NCBI RefSeq assembly: GCF_011045035.1 | Contig: NZ_JAALAA010000003.1 | Location: forward strand, 186,001-250,000 | Source of the DNA: Nocardioides turkmenicus | GTDB lineage: Bacteria; Actinomycetota; Actinomycetes; Propionibacteriales; Nocardioidaceae | DNA: 64,000 bases | Direction: 5' to 3' | Shown here: positions 25,469-33,366 of the stretch, piece after piece | Layout of the letters: each line of letters opens with the position of its first letter | How positions within the stretch are numbered: the first letter of the stretch is position 1 | The notes under the pieces: generated by a model | What the model was told of the DNA's origin: nothing | Databases searched by the model: none | Seen by the model: only the letters and a program-made list of their open reading frames with translations | Program-made: the position numbers and the translations under genes

Positions 25469-26143
25469 GTGAGACTCGTCGTTGCCACCTGCCAGGTCGA
25501 CTATGCGGGGCGGCTCACCGCCCACCTCCCGATGGCCACGCGGGTGCTGATGCTCAAGGCCGACGGATCGGTGCTGGTCCACTCCGACGGGGGCTCCTAC
25601 AAGCCCCTCAACTGGATGTCGCCGCCCTGCACCCTCTCGGAGGGCAAGTCCGACGACGGCCGTATCGAGTGGACGGTCACCTCCAAGACGGATGACACCC
25701 TGCGCATCCTGATCGAGGAGATCCACCACGAGTCCTCCCACGACCTCGGCGTCGACCCCGGCCTGCAGAAGGACGGCGTCGAGAAGCACCTCCAGGAGCT
25801 CCTCGCCGACCACCCGGCGACACTGGGCGAGGGTCTGACCCTCGTACGCCGCGAGTACCCGACCGCGATCGGACCGGTCGACCTGATGTGCCGCGACGCC
25901 GACGGGAAGTCGGTCGCCGTCGAGATCAAACGACGCGGCGAGATCGACGGCGTCGAGCAGCTGACCCGCTATCTCGAGCTGCTCAACCGCGACCCTCTTC
26001 TCGCGCCGGTACGGGGCATCTTCGCCGCTCAGGCCATCAAACCGCAGGCCCGCGTGCTCGCCGAGGACCGCGGGATCACCTGCACGATCGTCGACTACGA
26101 CGCCCTGCGCGGCCTCGACGACCCCACCGAGAGACTCTTCTGA
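25469..26143 (+). CDS. nucS: mismatch-specific endonuclease NucS (EndoMS)
   Basis: This protein of about 224 residues shows [19 protein letters not shown] and [17 protein letters not shown] in the N-terminal DNA-binding domain. The RecB-like nuclease core has acidic and Lys residues in [13 protein letters not shown] and [20 protein letters not shown]. The C-terminus is TERLF, similar to the hydrophobic tail with which NucS binds the replication beta-clamp. It cuts mismatched duplex DNA and is the mutation-avoidance system of actinobacteria that lack MutS/MutL. GTG 25469 matches the family start and has TACGTT 6 bases upstream; an ATG at 25451 is also in frame. Confidence 0.95.
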   Translation: MRLVVATCQVDYAGRLTAHLPMATRVLMLKADGSVLVHSDGGSYKPLNWMSPPCTLSEGKSDDGRIEWTVTSKTDDTLRILIEEIHHESSHDLGVDPGLQKDGVEKHLQELLADHPATLGEGLTLVRREYPTAIGPVDLMCRDADGKSVAVEIKRRGEIDGVEQLTRYLELLNRDPLLAPVRGIFAAQAIKPQARVLAEDRGITCTIVDYDALRGLDDPTERLF

Positions 26144-26205
26144 CCAACAGTTGGTGCACGGTCGGGCAAGTTCACGTCGGCGAAACACCATTCCATACGT
26201 TTCGC

Positions 26206-26481
26206 ATGGAACTGCGTGACAAGATTCACGCCATGTCCATGAACTACTCGGGGCATGGCGTTGGGGGCCGCCTGTCCGTGAGCGACGTCGAGGCGATCAT
26301 GATCGATCTCCTGACGATGCAGCAGATGCACACGGCGGAGTTCCACGCGATCAAGGGCCGGATGGAGCGCACCGACGCCGCGATCGACAGCGTCAACGCG
26401 CGCCTGGACAGCGTGGAGCGCCGGCTGGACGACCTGCTGATCTCGATGAGTCAGCTGCTCAACTGGATCAACCCCCGCTGA
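26206..26481 (+). CDS. small coiled-coil protein, unknown function
   Basis: This protein of about 91 residues begins MELRDKIHAMSMNYSGHGVG. The second half is a clear heptad coiled coil (RMERTDAAIDSVNARLDSVE) ending LLNWINPR. I do not recognise a family. TACGTT at 26196-26201 with TTCACG 18 bases before it looks like a promoter, so it is probably transcribed separately from nucS. ATG 26233 is an alternative start. It may be a small oligomerising adaptor; nothing more can be said. Confidence 0.55.
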   Translation: MELRDKIHAMSMNYSGHGVGGRLSVSDVEAIMIDLLTMQQMHTAEFHAIKGRMERTDAAIDSVNARLDSVERRLDDLLISMSQLLNWINPR

Positions 26482-26484
26482 CCC

Positions 26485-28305
26485 CTACTCCACGGTGATC
26501 GGCTCGCCGCCGGAGACGAGGCGCCAGTCGACCGACGCGAAGGCGGCCGGGTCGATGACCTGGTGGGCGGTGACCCAGTCGATGAGCAGCTGCCGGATCT
26601 CGACCTGCTGGTTGTAGACCACGGTGGCGTCGGTGACGTGCGGGAAGCCGCCGCCACCGGACTGGCGGTAGTTGTTGACCGCGAGCACGAACTCCTGCGC
26701 GTCGGTGACCGCGACGCCGCCGTAGGCGAGCCCGGTGATCCGCGAACCGACCGGGACCGAGATGTCGATGTCGTAGGTCAGCGCCGCGTCGAGCCCGGCG
26801 ATGGTGTCGAAGTTGTAGTCGGGGGTGCCGTTGGGCGCGGTGTCGGTCGGCGCGTTGGTCACCTGGTCGATCGGGAACGGGCCGGTGCCGCTGACCTGCT
26901 TGAAGTAGCGGGCGGTGAACTCGAGGTAGTCCTTGAGCTGGGCGCCGGTGATGCGCACCGCCATCAGGGTGTTGTCGTAGATGTAGAGACCGGCGACGTC
27001 GCGTACGGTCACCTCGCCCGCGGGGAAGGCCGCGGCGCGGCTGAACGGGGCCGCGATCGAGAGGACCGGAAGCTCCGCGTCGGAGCCGGTCAGTGCCGCC
27101 TTGACGGCGTCGGCCTGGACGAAGTTGACGAAGTCGATGATCGGTACGTCCTCCACCACCGCCCGCGCTGCGCGCATCTCCACCGCGGAGGTGCCGATGA
27201 CGGAGTTGACGTAGGAGACAACCACGTCGTGCTGCTCCTGCACGGCGGCGGAGACCTCCGGGTCGGCGTCGACGGTGTTGGAGTTGAGCGTCTGCGAGGT
27301 CGCCGACTCCAGGACCCAGCGGGGCCGGCCGTGGCGCTTCTCGCGGCGTACGACCAGGTCCATCACGGAGACGCGCATGCCCCAGTAGAGCGGCTCGGTC
27401 AGCAGCACCTGCTTGCCGGTCTCGGTGTTGGTGACGTAGCGCTGGGTGATCTCGCGGTGGGCGTGGCCGACGAGGATGGCGTCGATGTCGGGGACCTGCT
27501 CGGCGACCAGGGTGGAGGCGTTCTCCGGCGGCAGCTCGTCGCCGTAGGAGCTGGAGGTGTCGGCGCCGGAGTGGGCGCTGACGATGACCAGGTCGCAGCC
27601 GGCCTTCTTGAGCTCGGGCACGAAGATCTTGGCCTGCTCGACCAGGCCGGGGAACTCCATCCGCCCCTCGACGTTGGCCTTGTCCCAGATCGCGATGCCG
27701 GGGTTGGTCAGACCGAGCACGCCGACCCGGAGGCGGCGGCCGCGACCGAGGTCGTAGTCCTTGATGACGTAGGGCGGGAAGACCGGCAGCTTCGTCGACG
27801 GGTCGACCGCGTTGGCGCCGAGCATCGGGAAGTTCACCTGCTCCTCGAACTTCCGGATGGTGTCGATGCCGTAGTTGAACTCGTGGTTGCCGAGCGCCGC
27901 GGCGTCGTAGCCGACCAGGTTCATCGCGCGCGCCATCGGGTGGATCGCGCCTTCGGTGATCGGGTCGATCCGGGCGTAGTAGTAGGCCAGCGGGGTGCCC
28001 TGGATGGTGTCGCCGGCGTCGATGGTGAGGATCGGCTCGCCGCGACGCTCCTCGCGCACCGCGTCGATCAGCGTCTTGACCTTGGCGACGCCGATCTCGT
28101 TGCCGGCGCTGTTGGAGAACACGGCGTTCTTGTAGTAGTCCCAGTTGAAGACGCTGCCGTGCAGGTCGGTCGTGCCGAGCACGGTCAGCCGGACCGTGTC
28201 AGGCTTCCCCGCATGCGCCGGAGAGGCGGTGTAGCCGGCAGCGCTCAGCGCCGCGGCGCCCGTGACTGCGCCGGACAGGACAGAGCGGCGGGTGGCGTGA
28301 GGCAT
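26485..28305 (-). CDS. Tat-exported bifunctional metallophosphatase/5'-nucleotidase
   Basis: From the ATG at 28305 the 606-residue precursor has a twin-arginine signal (TRRSVLSGAVTGAAALSAAG, cleavage probably after AHA). A calcineurin-like phosphoesterase domain follows: TTDLHGSVFNWD, DAGDTIQG, LGNHEFNYG and VGHAHREITQ supply the two-metal ligands. The C-terminal 5'-nucleotidase substrate domain contains YIYDNTLMAVRITGAQLKDY. It degrades nucleotides or 2',3'-cyclic nucleotides outside the membrane to salvage nucleosides and phosphate. It ends 4 bases from the small coiled-coil gene on the opposite strand. Confidence 0.93.
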   Translation of the reverse strand: MPHATRRSVLSGAVTGAAALSAAGYTASPAHAGKPDTVRLTVLGTTDLHGSVFNWDYYKNAVFSNSAGNEIGVAKVKTLIDAVREERRGEPILTIDAGDTIQGTPLAYYYARIDPITEGAIHPMARAMNLVGYDAAALGNHEFNYGIDTIRKFEEQVNFPMLGANAVDPSTKLPVFPPYVIKDYDLGRGRRLRVGVLGLTNPGIAIWDKANVEGRMEFPGLVEQAKIFVPELKKAGCDLVIVSAHSGADTSSSYGDELPPENASTLVAEQVPDIDAILVGHAHREITQRYVTNTETGKQVLLTEPLYWGMRVSVMDLVVRREKRHGRPRWVLESATSQTLNSNTVDADPEVSAAVQEQHDVVVSYVNSVIGTSAVEMRAARAVVEDVPIIDFVNFVQADAVKAALTGSDAELPVLSIAAPFSRAAAFPAGEVTVRDVAGLYIYDNTLMAVRITGAQLKDYLEFTARYFKQVSGTGPFPIDQVTNAPTDTAPNGTPDYNFDTIAGLDAALTYDIDISVPVGSRITGLAYGGVAVTDAQEFVLAVNNYRQSGGGGFPHVTDATVVYNQQVEIRQLLIDWVTAHQVIDPAAFASVDWRLVSGGEPITVE

Positions 28306-28419
28306 CGGTAACGTCCTTGCACGAGTAGGTAATCGGCTGCAAGGCAATTCCTACCACCCGGGCGATGGATCGGCCGCCCAATTTCCGTACTTGCTCGAGG
28401 ACCGGAACCGACACGTCCG

Positions 28420-28767
28420 TCAGACTGCGCGGAGCCGGTGCCGCTCGTCGTAGACCACCAGCGCCTCCAAGCGCTCCGCGGTCACCTGGTCGAGCTGGAA
28501 GAGGTGCCAGCGCTCCTGGGAGTCCATCCGCAGCGTGCGCGCGACCGCCTCCAGCACCTGGACCGACGCATTGATGTCGCGGCCCTGCTCCAGCCAGGTG
28601 TACCAGGTGACACCGACCCCGGCGAGCATCGCGACCTCCTCCCGCCTCGACCCCGGCGTACGTCGCCGGCCGCCGCCGGGCAGCCCGACGTCCTCCGGGG
28701 TGATCCGTTCACGGCGCGCGCGCAGGAAGGCGGCGAGCTCTGCTCGTCCGGCGGCGCTGGTGGCCAT
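28420..28767 (-). CDS. helix-turn-helix regulator truncated after the DNA-binding domain
   Basis: From the ATG at 28767 only 115 residues are encoded. The XRE-type domain is intact and typical of the MmyB-like group (RRTPGSRREEVAMLAGVGVT, then TWYTWLEQGRDINASVQVLE). The protein stops at ERHRLRAV, soon after the domain, whereas family members carry a further ~150-residue ligand-binding region. The sequence after the stop does not continue that region in any frame that I can see. It is therefore probably a remnant, although a free DNA-binding domain could still act. It is divergent from an MFS gene that is also damaged. Confidence 0.7.
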   Translation of the reverse strand: MATSAAGRAELAAFLRARRERITPEDVGLPGGGRRRTPGSRREEVAMLAGVGVTWYTWLEQGRDINASVQVLEAVARTLRMDSQERWHLFQLDQVTAERLEALVVYDERHRLRAV

Positions 28768-28872
28768 GGGTCCTATGGTCACCCCGCGGTACGCCGATGG
28801 CCAGCGGTCAGCCGGGCACCAGTGATACCTGGATAACCAGGCACTCACCACCGGGATAGCACCACCCTCAGG

Positions 28873-29936
28873 GTGAAGACGGCTCTCGCCGCTGCACTGT
28901 GCGCGGTCGCGGTGCCAGTCATCTCCTTCGTATCGGTCACCGTCGCCCTCGGCGAGATCGGTGCCGAGCTGCATGCCTCACCGGGCGTCCTCCAGCTGGT
29001 CGTCGCGGCGTACGGGGTCGTCTACGCCTCCCTCGTCGTCATCGGCGGACGGCTCGGGGACTCGCACGGCCGCCGTCGGATGCTGTCGATCGGGCTGGTG
29101 CTCTTCGCCGTCACCGGGCTGCTCTGCGCCGTCGCCCAGAGCTCCGAGGTGCTGATCGGGGCCAGGCTGCTGCAAGGCGCGACCGCCGCCCTCGTCGCCC
29201 CACAGGTGCTGGCCAGCATCCATGCGAACACCGACGGCCACCACCGGGTGCGCGCGATGGCGCTCTTCGGCGCGACCGCCGGGGTGGCCTTCTCCGTGGC
29301 GTTCCTCGCGGGCGGCATCCTCACCGACTCCTCGCTCGGCTGGCGCTCTCTCTTCTGGGTGACGTCCGCGCTGGTCGCCGTCGTCATCGTCGTCGTGCTG
29401 CGCTACCTGCCGGAGTCGAAGGCCCCGACACCGAGCCGGCTCGACATCGGAGGTGCCGCGCTGCTGGGCATCCTGATGACCCTGCTGGTCCTTCCTCTCA
29501 CCGAGGGGCGTGCCCTGGGCTGGCCGGCCTGGACCTGGGTCTGCCTCGCCGGCACACCCGTGGCGGCAGCGGCGTTCGTGTGGTGGCAGGCCAGGCTCGA
29601 GCGCCGCGCGTCGATCCCGCTGGTTCCGCTCTCCCTCTTCAGGTTCCGCAGCGTCTCCGCCGGTCTGGGCATCGGACTGCCGATGTACGTCGCCTTCAGC
29701 GGCTTCACGTTCGTCTTCTCCATCACCGCGGCGACCCGAGGGCTCTCGGCGGTCGAGATCGGGACCAGCATGCTGCCCCTCGGGCTGGCGTTCCTCTGGC
29801 GCTCGGGTCCGCGCTCGTCGGCGCCCTCTACCTCGGCTGGGACGGCGATTTCGCGCGGACCGGATACGTGCTCGCGGTCGCGATGCTGGCGGTCGGCGGT
29901 CTCACTCTCACGCTGCCGCGACAGACGGCTGGCTGA
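28873..29936 (+). pseudogene. MFS (DHA2-type) transporter with internal deletion and frameshift
   Basis: The frame from GTG 28873 encodes a normal drug:H+ antiporter start: VVAAYGVVYASLVVIGGRLG, SHGRRRMLSIGLVLFAVTGL, and on to EIGTSMLPLGLAF. After about base 29795 this frame turns into Arg/Ser-rich nonsense, while another frame reads ALGSALVGALYLGWDGDFAR to LPRQTAG and a stop at 29936, which is a typical end for this family. The joined product would be ~354 residues against the usual ~460-500, so several late helices are missing as well as the frame. The simplest reading is one deletion with its junction at about 29790-29805. Confidence 0.8.
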
Positions 29937-29942
29937 GCGGGC

Positions 29943-30119
29943 TCAGGCGGCGAGGTGCTTCTTCTTGACCGGCTTGCCGTCGAGGGTCACCAGACGGCGC
30001 TTCTTGACCGTCATCCCCTCGGGCAGGGTGCCTTCCTTGAGCATGCGGATCGGACACCGCTTGCAGCGCGACTTCGACACGCAGCACTCCGTCTTGGGAG
30101 GCTTCCTCTTCTTGCCCAC
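29943..30119 (-). CDS. 58-residue basic cysteine-containing protein
   Basis: GTG 30119 opens a 58-codon frame starting MGKKRKPPKTECCVSKSRCK and ending VKKKHLAA. It has four Cys arranged CC-x5-C-x2-C within residues 12-22, a possible metal-binding knuckle, and is very rich in Lys and Arg. I recall similar short proteins in other actinobacteria but know no function. A sequence resembling a DtxR/IdeR iron box lies 21 bases upstream (30141-30159), so iron-responsive expression is possible. There is no clear ribosome-binding site. Confidence 0.65.
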   Translation of the reverse strand: MGKKRKPPKTECCVSKSRCKRCPIRMLKEGTLPEGMTVKKRRLVTLDGKPVKKKHLAA

Positions 30120-30140
30120 GCCCGAAGGGTAACAGGAGGG

Positions 30141-30159
30141 TTAGGTGAGCCTTACTTCG
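30141..30159 (-). promoter_or_regulatory. possible DtxR/IdeR iron box
   Basis: TTAGGTGAGCCTTACTTCG matches 15 of 19 positions of the TWAGGTWAGSCTWACCTWA consensus, with the left half nearly perfect. It precedes the small cysteine-containing gene on the minus strand and overlaps the stop codon of the glycosidase gene. Confidence 0.4.
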
Positions 30160-31741
30160 TCGGTACGGCCACGATGAAGTCGCCGTCGGCCCGCTCCCCC
30201 GCCGCGTCGGAGGTGCGGTTGAGCAGGGTGCCGCCGCTCGCCATGGCGGTCGAGCCGCCACCGTCGAGGTTCATCGCGTCCTCCGCGCCCAGGCTCTTCA
30301 TCAGCTTGGCCTCCTCCGCGAGCGTGAGGCCCTCGGAGACGCCGGGCTGGCGGCCGTCGACGGTCACGAGCAGGAGCCGGCCGCGGCGGTCGATGCCCGC
30401 CATCGTCCGCGGCTGTCGGATCTCCGCCCACGCGTAGTTGAAGGACAGGTCGGCGGGGTCGATGACACCCTCCTCGGCGGCGTCGATGTCGGTGCGACCG
30501 TCGGTGACCAGGTTGGGCGCGGCGCTGACGATCGAGGTGTCCGGTGTCAGCGGTACGCGGTGGCCGTCGGCGTCGCGTACGGACTCGGCGACGGGCAGCG
30601 AGCTCCCGACGCGCGCACGGGCGGCAAGCCACTCACCGGCGCCTCCGATGCCCTGGATCACGCTCCCGCCGTCGGGGACCGTGCCACCCCGCGCGCCCAC
30701 CGCGGTGACCACGTCGTCTTCGTCGAGGACGACCTGGGTGCCCTCGCCGGTCGGCAGCTCCGTACCGAGCCGCGGCGTGAAGAGCACGAGCTCCGACTCG
30801 GTCCGGCAGGTGACGTCCTGACGGGGCTCCGTGGTGGGCGTGGCCCCCGGGCGGCCGCAGTTGCGGATCACGCCGGGCTTGCGGTTGATCCCGTTGACCG
30901 GATGTACGGACCCGCCGCTGCGTACGTCGACCTTCGCCGTCAGGCGCGTGATCCGCGCCGGCCCGTTCCCGAGCACGATGCCCGTCCGCGACCCGGCGTC
31001 CATCGCCTCGAGCCGCCCGTCGTACGCCGCGATCCCCGCGGGAGCGCCCTGGTAGCCGTCCGCGTCCGCGGTGATGAAGAACCCGCCGTTGACCGCCACG
31101 GTCGCACCCAGCTCGCCGCTCACGTCCGACAGCCTCTGCCGCTGGGCGACGACGCCGTGGTGGGTGCCGTAGACCTCGCCGTCGAAGGCTCGCTGGTCGA
31201 TGACCGCGACGTGGATCCGCTCGGCGTCAGCGGGGGTGTCGACGTCGTAGCCGGTCCAGGCGGCGACCGCGGTCGAGAAGCCCTGCGCCTTGAGCGCGGT
31301 CACCGCCGCTCCCGCCTCGGCCTGCGACGCGTACTCCCCCGTCCGCACGCGCACGCCCTGCAGCCCGCTCGGGGTGTCGGAGTAGTCCGGCCAGGGGATG
31401 TCGTCGAGCCGCGGCTCGTGGCCAGCCGCGCGGAGCCGGTCAGCGGTCTCCTCCGCCCACGCACGCGGTCCCACACCGGCCGCGGCGGGGCGACCCGTGA
31501 TCGAGCTGGTCACCGGGTGCTGGACGGTGACGGTCCAGAAGGGCTCGCTGTCGGGGTCGTCGAGCACCCCGGTACGCAGCGTGACCCCGTCCGCGAGGGA
31601 CCGCGACGTCCACTGGATCTCGTCGGTCCAGGCGTCGGTGGGCGCACTGGCAGACGCCCCGGCGTGGGCGGCTCCCGGGACGACGGCGACGACGGCGGCC
31701 AGCGCGACACCGCTGGCGAGAAGGCGAGCAGACTTCGGCAT
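30152..31741 (-). CDS. secreted phosphodiester glycosidase (NAGPA) domain protein
   Basis: This 529-residue precursor begins with a Sec signal peptide (ARLLASGVALAAVVAVVPGA, cleavage after AHA). A SPOR-like segment (VRVRTGEYASQAEAGAAVTA) is followed by the phosphodiester glycosidase domain, with AVNGGFFITADADGYQGAPA and the conserved LLLVTVDGRQPGVSEGLTLA then MNLDGGGSTAMASGG. Related proteins remove N-acetylglucosamine from phosphodiesters or act on cell-wall polymers. An extracellular role in envelope glycan turnover is likely but not proven. Confidence 0.88.
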   Translation of the reverse strand: MPKSARLLASGVALAAVVAVVPGAAHAGASASAPTDAWTDEIQWTSRSLADGVTLRTGVLDDPDSEPFWTVTVQHPVTSSITGRPAAAGVGPRAWAEETADRLRAAGHEPRLDDIPWPDYSDTPSGLQGVRVRTGEYASQAEAGAAVTALKAQGFSTAVAAWTGYDVDTPADAERIHVAVIDQRAFDGEVYGTHHGVVAQRQRLSDVSGELGATVAVNGGFFITADADGYQGAPAGIAAYDGRLEAMDAGSRTGIVLGNGPARITRLTAKVDVRSGGSVHPVNGINRKPGVIRNCGRPGATPTTEPRQDVTCRTESELVLFTPRLGTELPTGEGTQVVLDEDDVVTAVGARGGTVPDGGSVIQGIGGAGEWLAARARVGSSLPVAESVRDADGHRVPLTPDTSIVSAAPNLVTDGRTDIDAAEEGVIDPADLSFNYAWAEIRQPRTMAGIDRRGRLLLVTVDGRQPGVSEGLTLAEEAKLMKSLGAEDAMNLDGGGSTAMASGGTLLNRTSDAAGERADGDFIVAVPTK

Positions 31742-31789
31742 GGGCGCGAGGCTAGGAGCACCCGCTGAACCACCGTTGAACGCCGTACG

Positions 31790-32689
31790 TCAACGCCGCG
31801 TCGGTTGCCCGGAGACGAGTGCCGCGACCTCGGTGGCACAGCCCCAGCTCAGCGTCACCCCGGCACCGCCGTGGCCGTAGCAGTGCACGATCCGGCCCTC
31901 GCGCTCCAGCCGGACCGAGGGGCGGGCCGGCCGGAGGCCGACCTTGTGGGCTCTGACCTCGGCGTCGGCGATCTCCGGCATCGCGGCGGTGGCGTCGGCC
32001 AGGATCCGCTCGGCCGTACGTGGATCCGGGGTCTCGTCCCACACGTGCGGCACCGACGTACCTCCGACCACGGTGTCGCCTCCGCGTGGGAAGACGTAGG
32101 AGGGAGCATCGCCCTCGGCCTCCAGCCACTCCTCGGTAGCGCCCGGCGCGAGGACGACGATCTGGCCCTGGACCGGGTAGAGGCTGGTGTCGCCGACCAG
32201 CTCCCGTGCGCCGAGGCCGGTCGCGTTGACCACGACGTCGGCGTCCAGGCTCTCCAGGTCGTCGACGGTGCCGGTCGAGATGGTCCCACCGGCCTCGGTG
32301 ACCTGCCGCTCGAGCCAGGGCAGGTAGACCGGCATCTCGGCGATGGGGACGGTGAACTCGGCGCGGCCGTCGCTGACGGCCAGGTCGGTGAGCGGCGCGG
32401 CCCACCACAGGTCGGCCTCGGGGTTGTGCTGGGTGCCGTGCACCATGCGTACCCCTGCCTCCGGCTCCTCCTGGGCCAGCCGGGCGAGCTCGAGGAAGGT
32501 CTCCGCCGCCCAGGTCATCACCCGCTCGCGTGGCTCGGCCAGGTAGGGGAACCAGAACCCGCCGGCCACCGCCGACGTCGTCCCGGTCGTCCGCTCCCGG
32601 CCGATCACGCTCACCTCGTGACCGGCCTCCAGCAACCGCACCGCGCACGAGAGCCCGATGACTCCGGCTCCGACCACCGTTACCCGCAT
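31790..32689 (-). CDS. FAD-dependent D-amino acid oxidase
   Basis: This 299-residue protein has the FAD-binding motif VVGAGVIGLSCAVRLLEAGH at the N-terminus. The DAO pattern continues with TTSAVAGGFWFPY, VVNATGLGARELVGD and VHCYGHGGAGVTLSWGCATE near the C-terminus. It oxidatively deaminates D-amino acids to keto acids, ammonia and peroxide. No peroxisomal or signal sequence is present. The upstream side carries a 23-base perfect inverted repeat at 32713-32783. Confidence 0.9.
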   Translation of the reverse strand: MRVTVVGAGVIGLSCAVRLLEAGHEVSVIGRERTTGTTSAVAGGFWFPYLAEPRERVMTWAAETFLELARLAQEEPEAGVRMVHGTQHNPEADLWWAAPLTDLAVSDGRAEFTVPIAEMPVYLPWLERQVTEAGGTISTGTVDDLESLDADVVVNATGLGARELVGDTSLYPVQGQIVVLAPGATEEWLEAEGDAPSYVFPRGGDTVVGGTSVPHVWDETPDPRTAERILADATAAMPEIADAEVRAHKVGLRPARPSVRLEREGRIVHCYGHGGAGVTLSWGCATEVAALVSGQPTRR

Positions 32690-32712
32690 GCGCGCAGGCT
32701 ACTCGCCGCGCC

Positions 32713-32783
32713 TGTAACACGTCGTTCGTAGGACTCTGTGGTCGTCTGGAACGACCGGACAGTCCTACGAACGACGTGTTACA
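32713..32783. repeat. dispersed long inverted repeat, copy 1
   Basis: The left arm 32713-32735 begins TGTAACACGTCGTTCG and the right arm 32761-32783 is its exact 23-base reverse complement. An inner hairpin GGTCGT/ACGACC (32740-32756) fills the centre. The same left arm, base for base, occurs at 41135-41157. Confidence 0.85.
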
Positions 32784-32804
32784 CGATGCGCTGGCCGGCC
32801 GAGC

Positions 32805-33245
32805 TCACCGCTCCTCGGCCAGACGGCGACCCAGGACCGGGACGACGATGACGGCAGCGACGACATGCAGCGCCATCAGCACGACCGCGCTGGCGGCATC
32901 GAAGCCGAAGGTGACATCGGGGACAAGCGAGGCGATGGTCAGCACGACGCAGGTGACCACGAACGTACGCCGCGGGCGGCGCGCGACGCGGGCCATCACG
33001 GCGGCCATCGCGACGCCGACGAGCGAGAAGATGGCGGTCAGCTGGGCGAAGCCGAGGATCGGGATCGGCCCCGAGGCGGTCTCGAAGCTCACCCCGGCCG
33101 CCGAGGCCGCGACGGCGAGGACGGTGACGACCGCGCTCGCGGTGGCCGTGGCAGCGAGGCCGTGGAGCCAGACCGGCTTGCGGGCGGCGGCGCGACCAGC
33201 GCGGGCGGAGTAGGCGGTCGGCTGGGCGGTGGTGATCGTGGACAT
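32805..33245 (-). CDS. DUF6069-like four-helix membrane protein
   Basis: This 146-residue protein begins at ATG 33245 (MSTITTAQPTAYSARAGRAA) behind GGGAG. Four membrane helices are visible: LHGLAATATASAVVTVLAVA, GFAQLTAIFSLVGVAMAAVM, TFVVTCVVLTIASLVPDV and SAVVLMALHVVAAVIVVPVL. It matches the general pattern of actinobacterial DUF6069 proteins. The function is unknown. It is transcribed in the same direction as the mutase upstream, but a strong hairpin separates the two. Confidence 0.82.
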   Translation of the reverse strand: MSTITTAQPTAYSARAGRAAARKPVWLHGLAATATASAVVTVLAVAASAAGVSFETASGPIPILGFAQLTAIFSLVGVAMAAVMARVARRPRRTFVVTCVVLTIASLVPDVTFGFDAASAVVLMALHVVAAVIVVPVLGRRLAEER

Positions 33246-33320
33246 CGTGTTCTCCCGTGACGTGGTGGGAGGCTCCGTACGCCTCCCTCTGCCCAGTCCA
33301 CGAACGAGAGCAGCGCAGAT

Positions 33321-33358
33321 CGACACGTCCCCCGAATGTTTTTCCGGGGGACGTGTCG
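33321..33358 (-). terminator. terminator hairpin after meaA
   Basis: CGACACGTCCCCCG (33321-33334) and CGGGGGACGTGTCG (33345-33358) are exact 14-base arms around a T-rich 10-base loop, 9 bases beyond the mutase stop. Confidence 0.7.
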
Positions 33359-33366
33359 ACGCAGAC

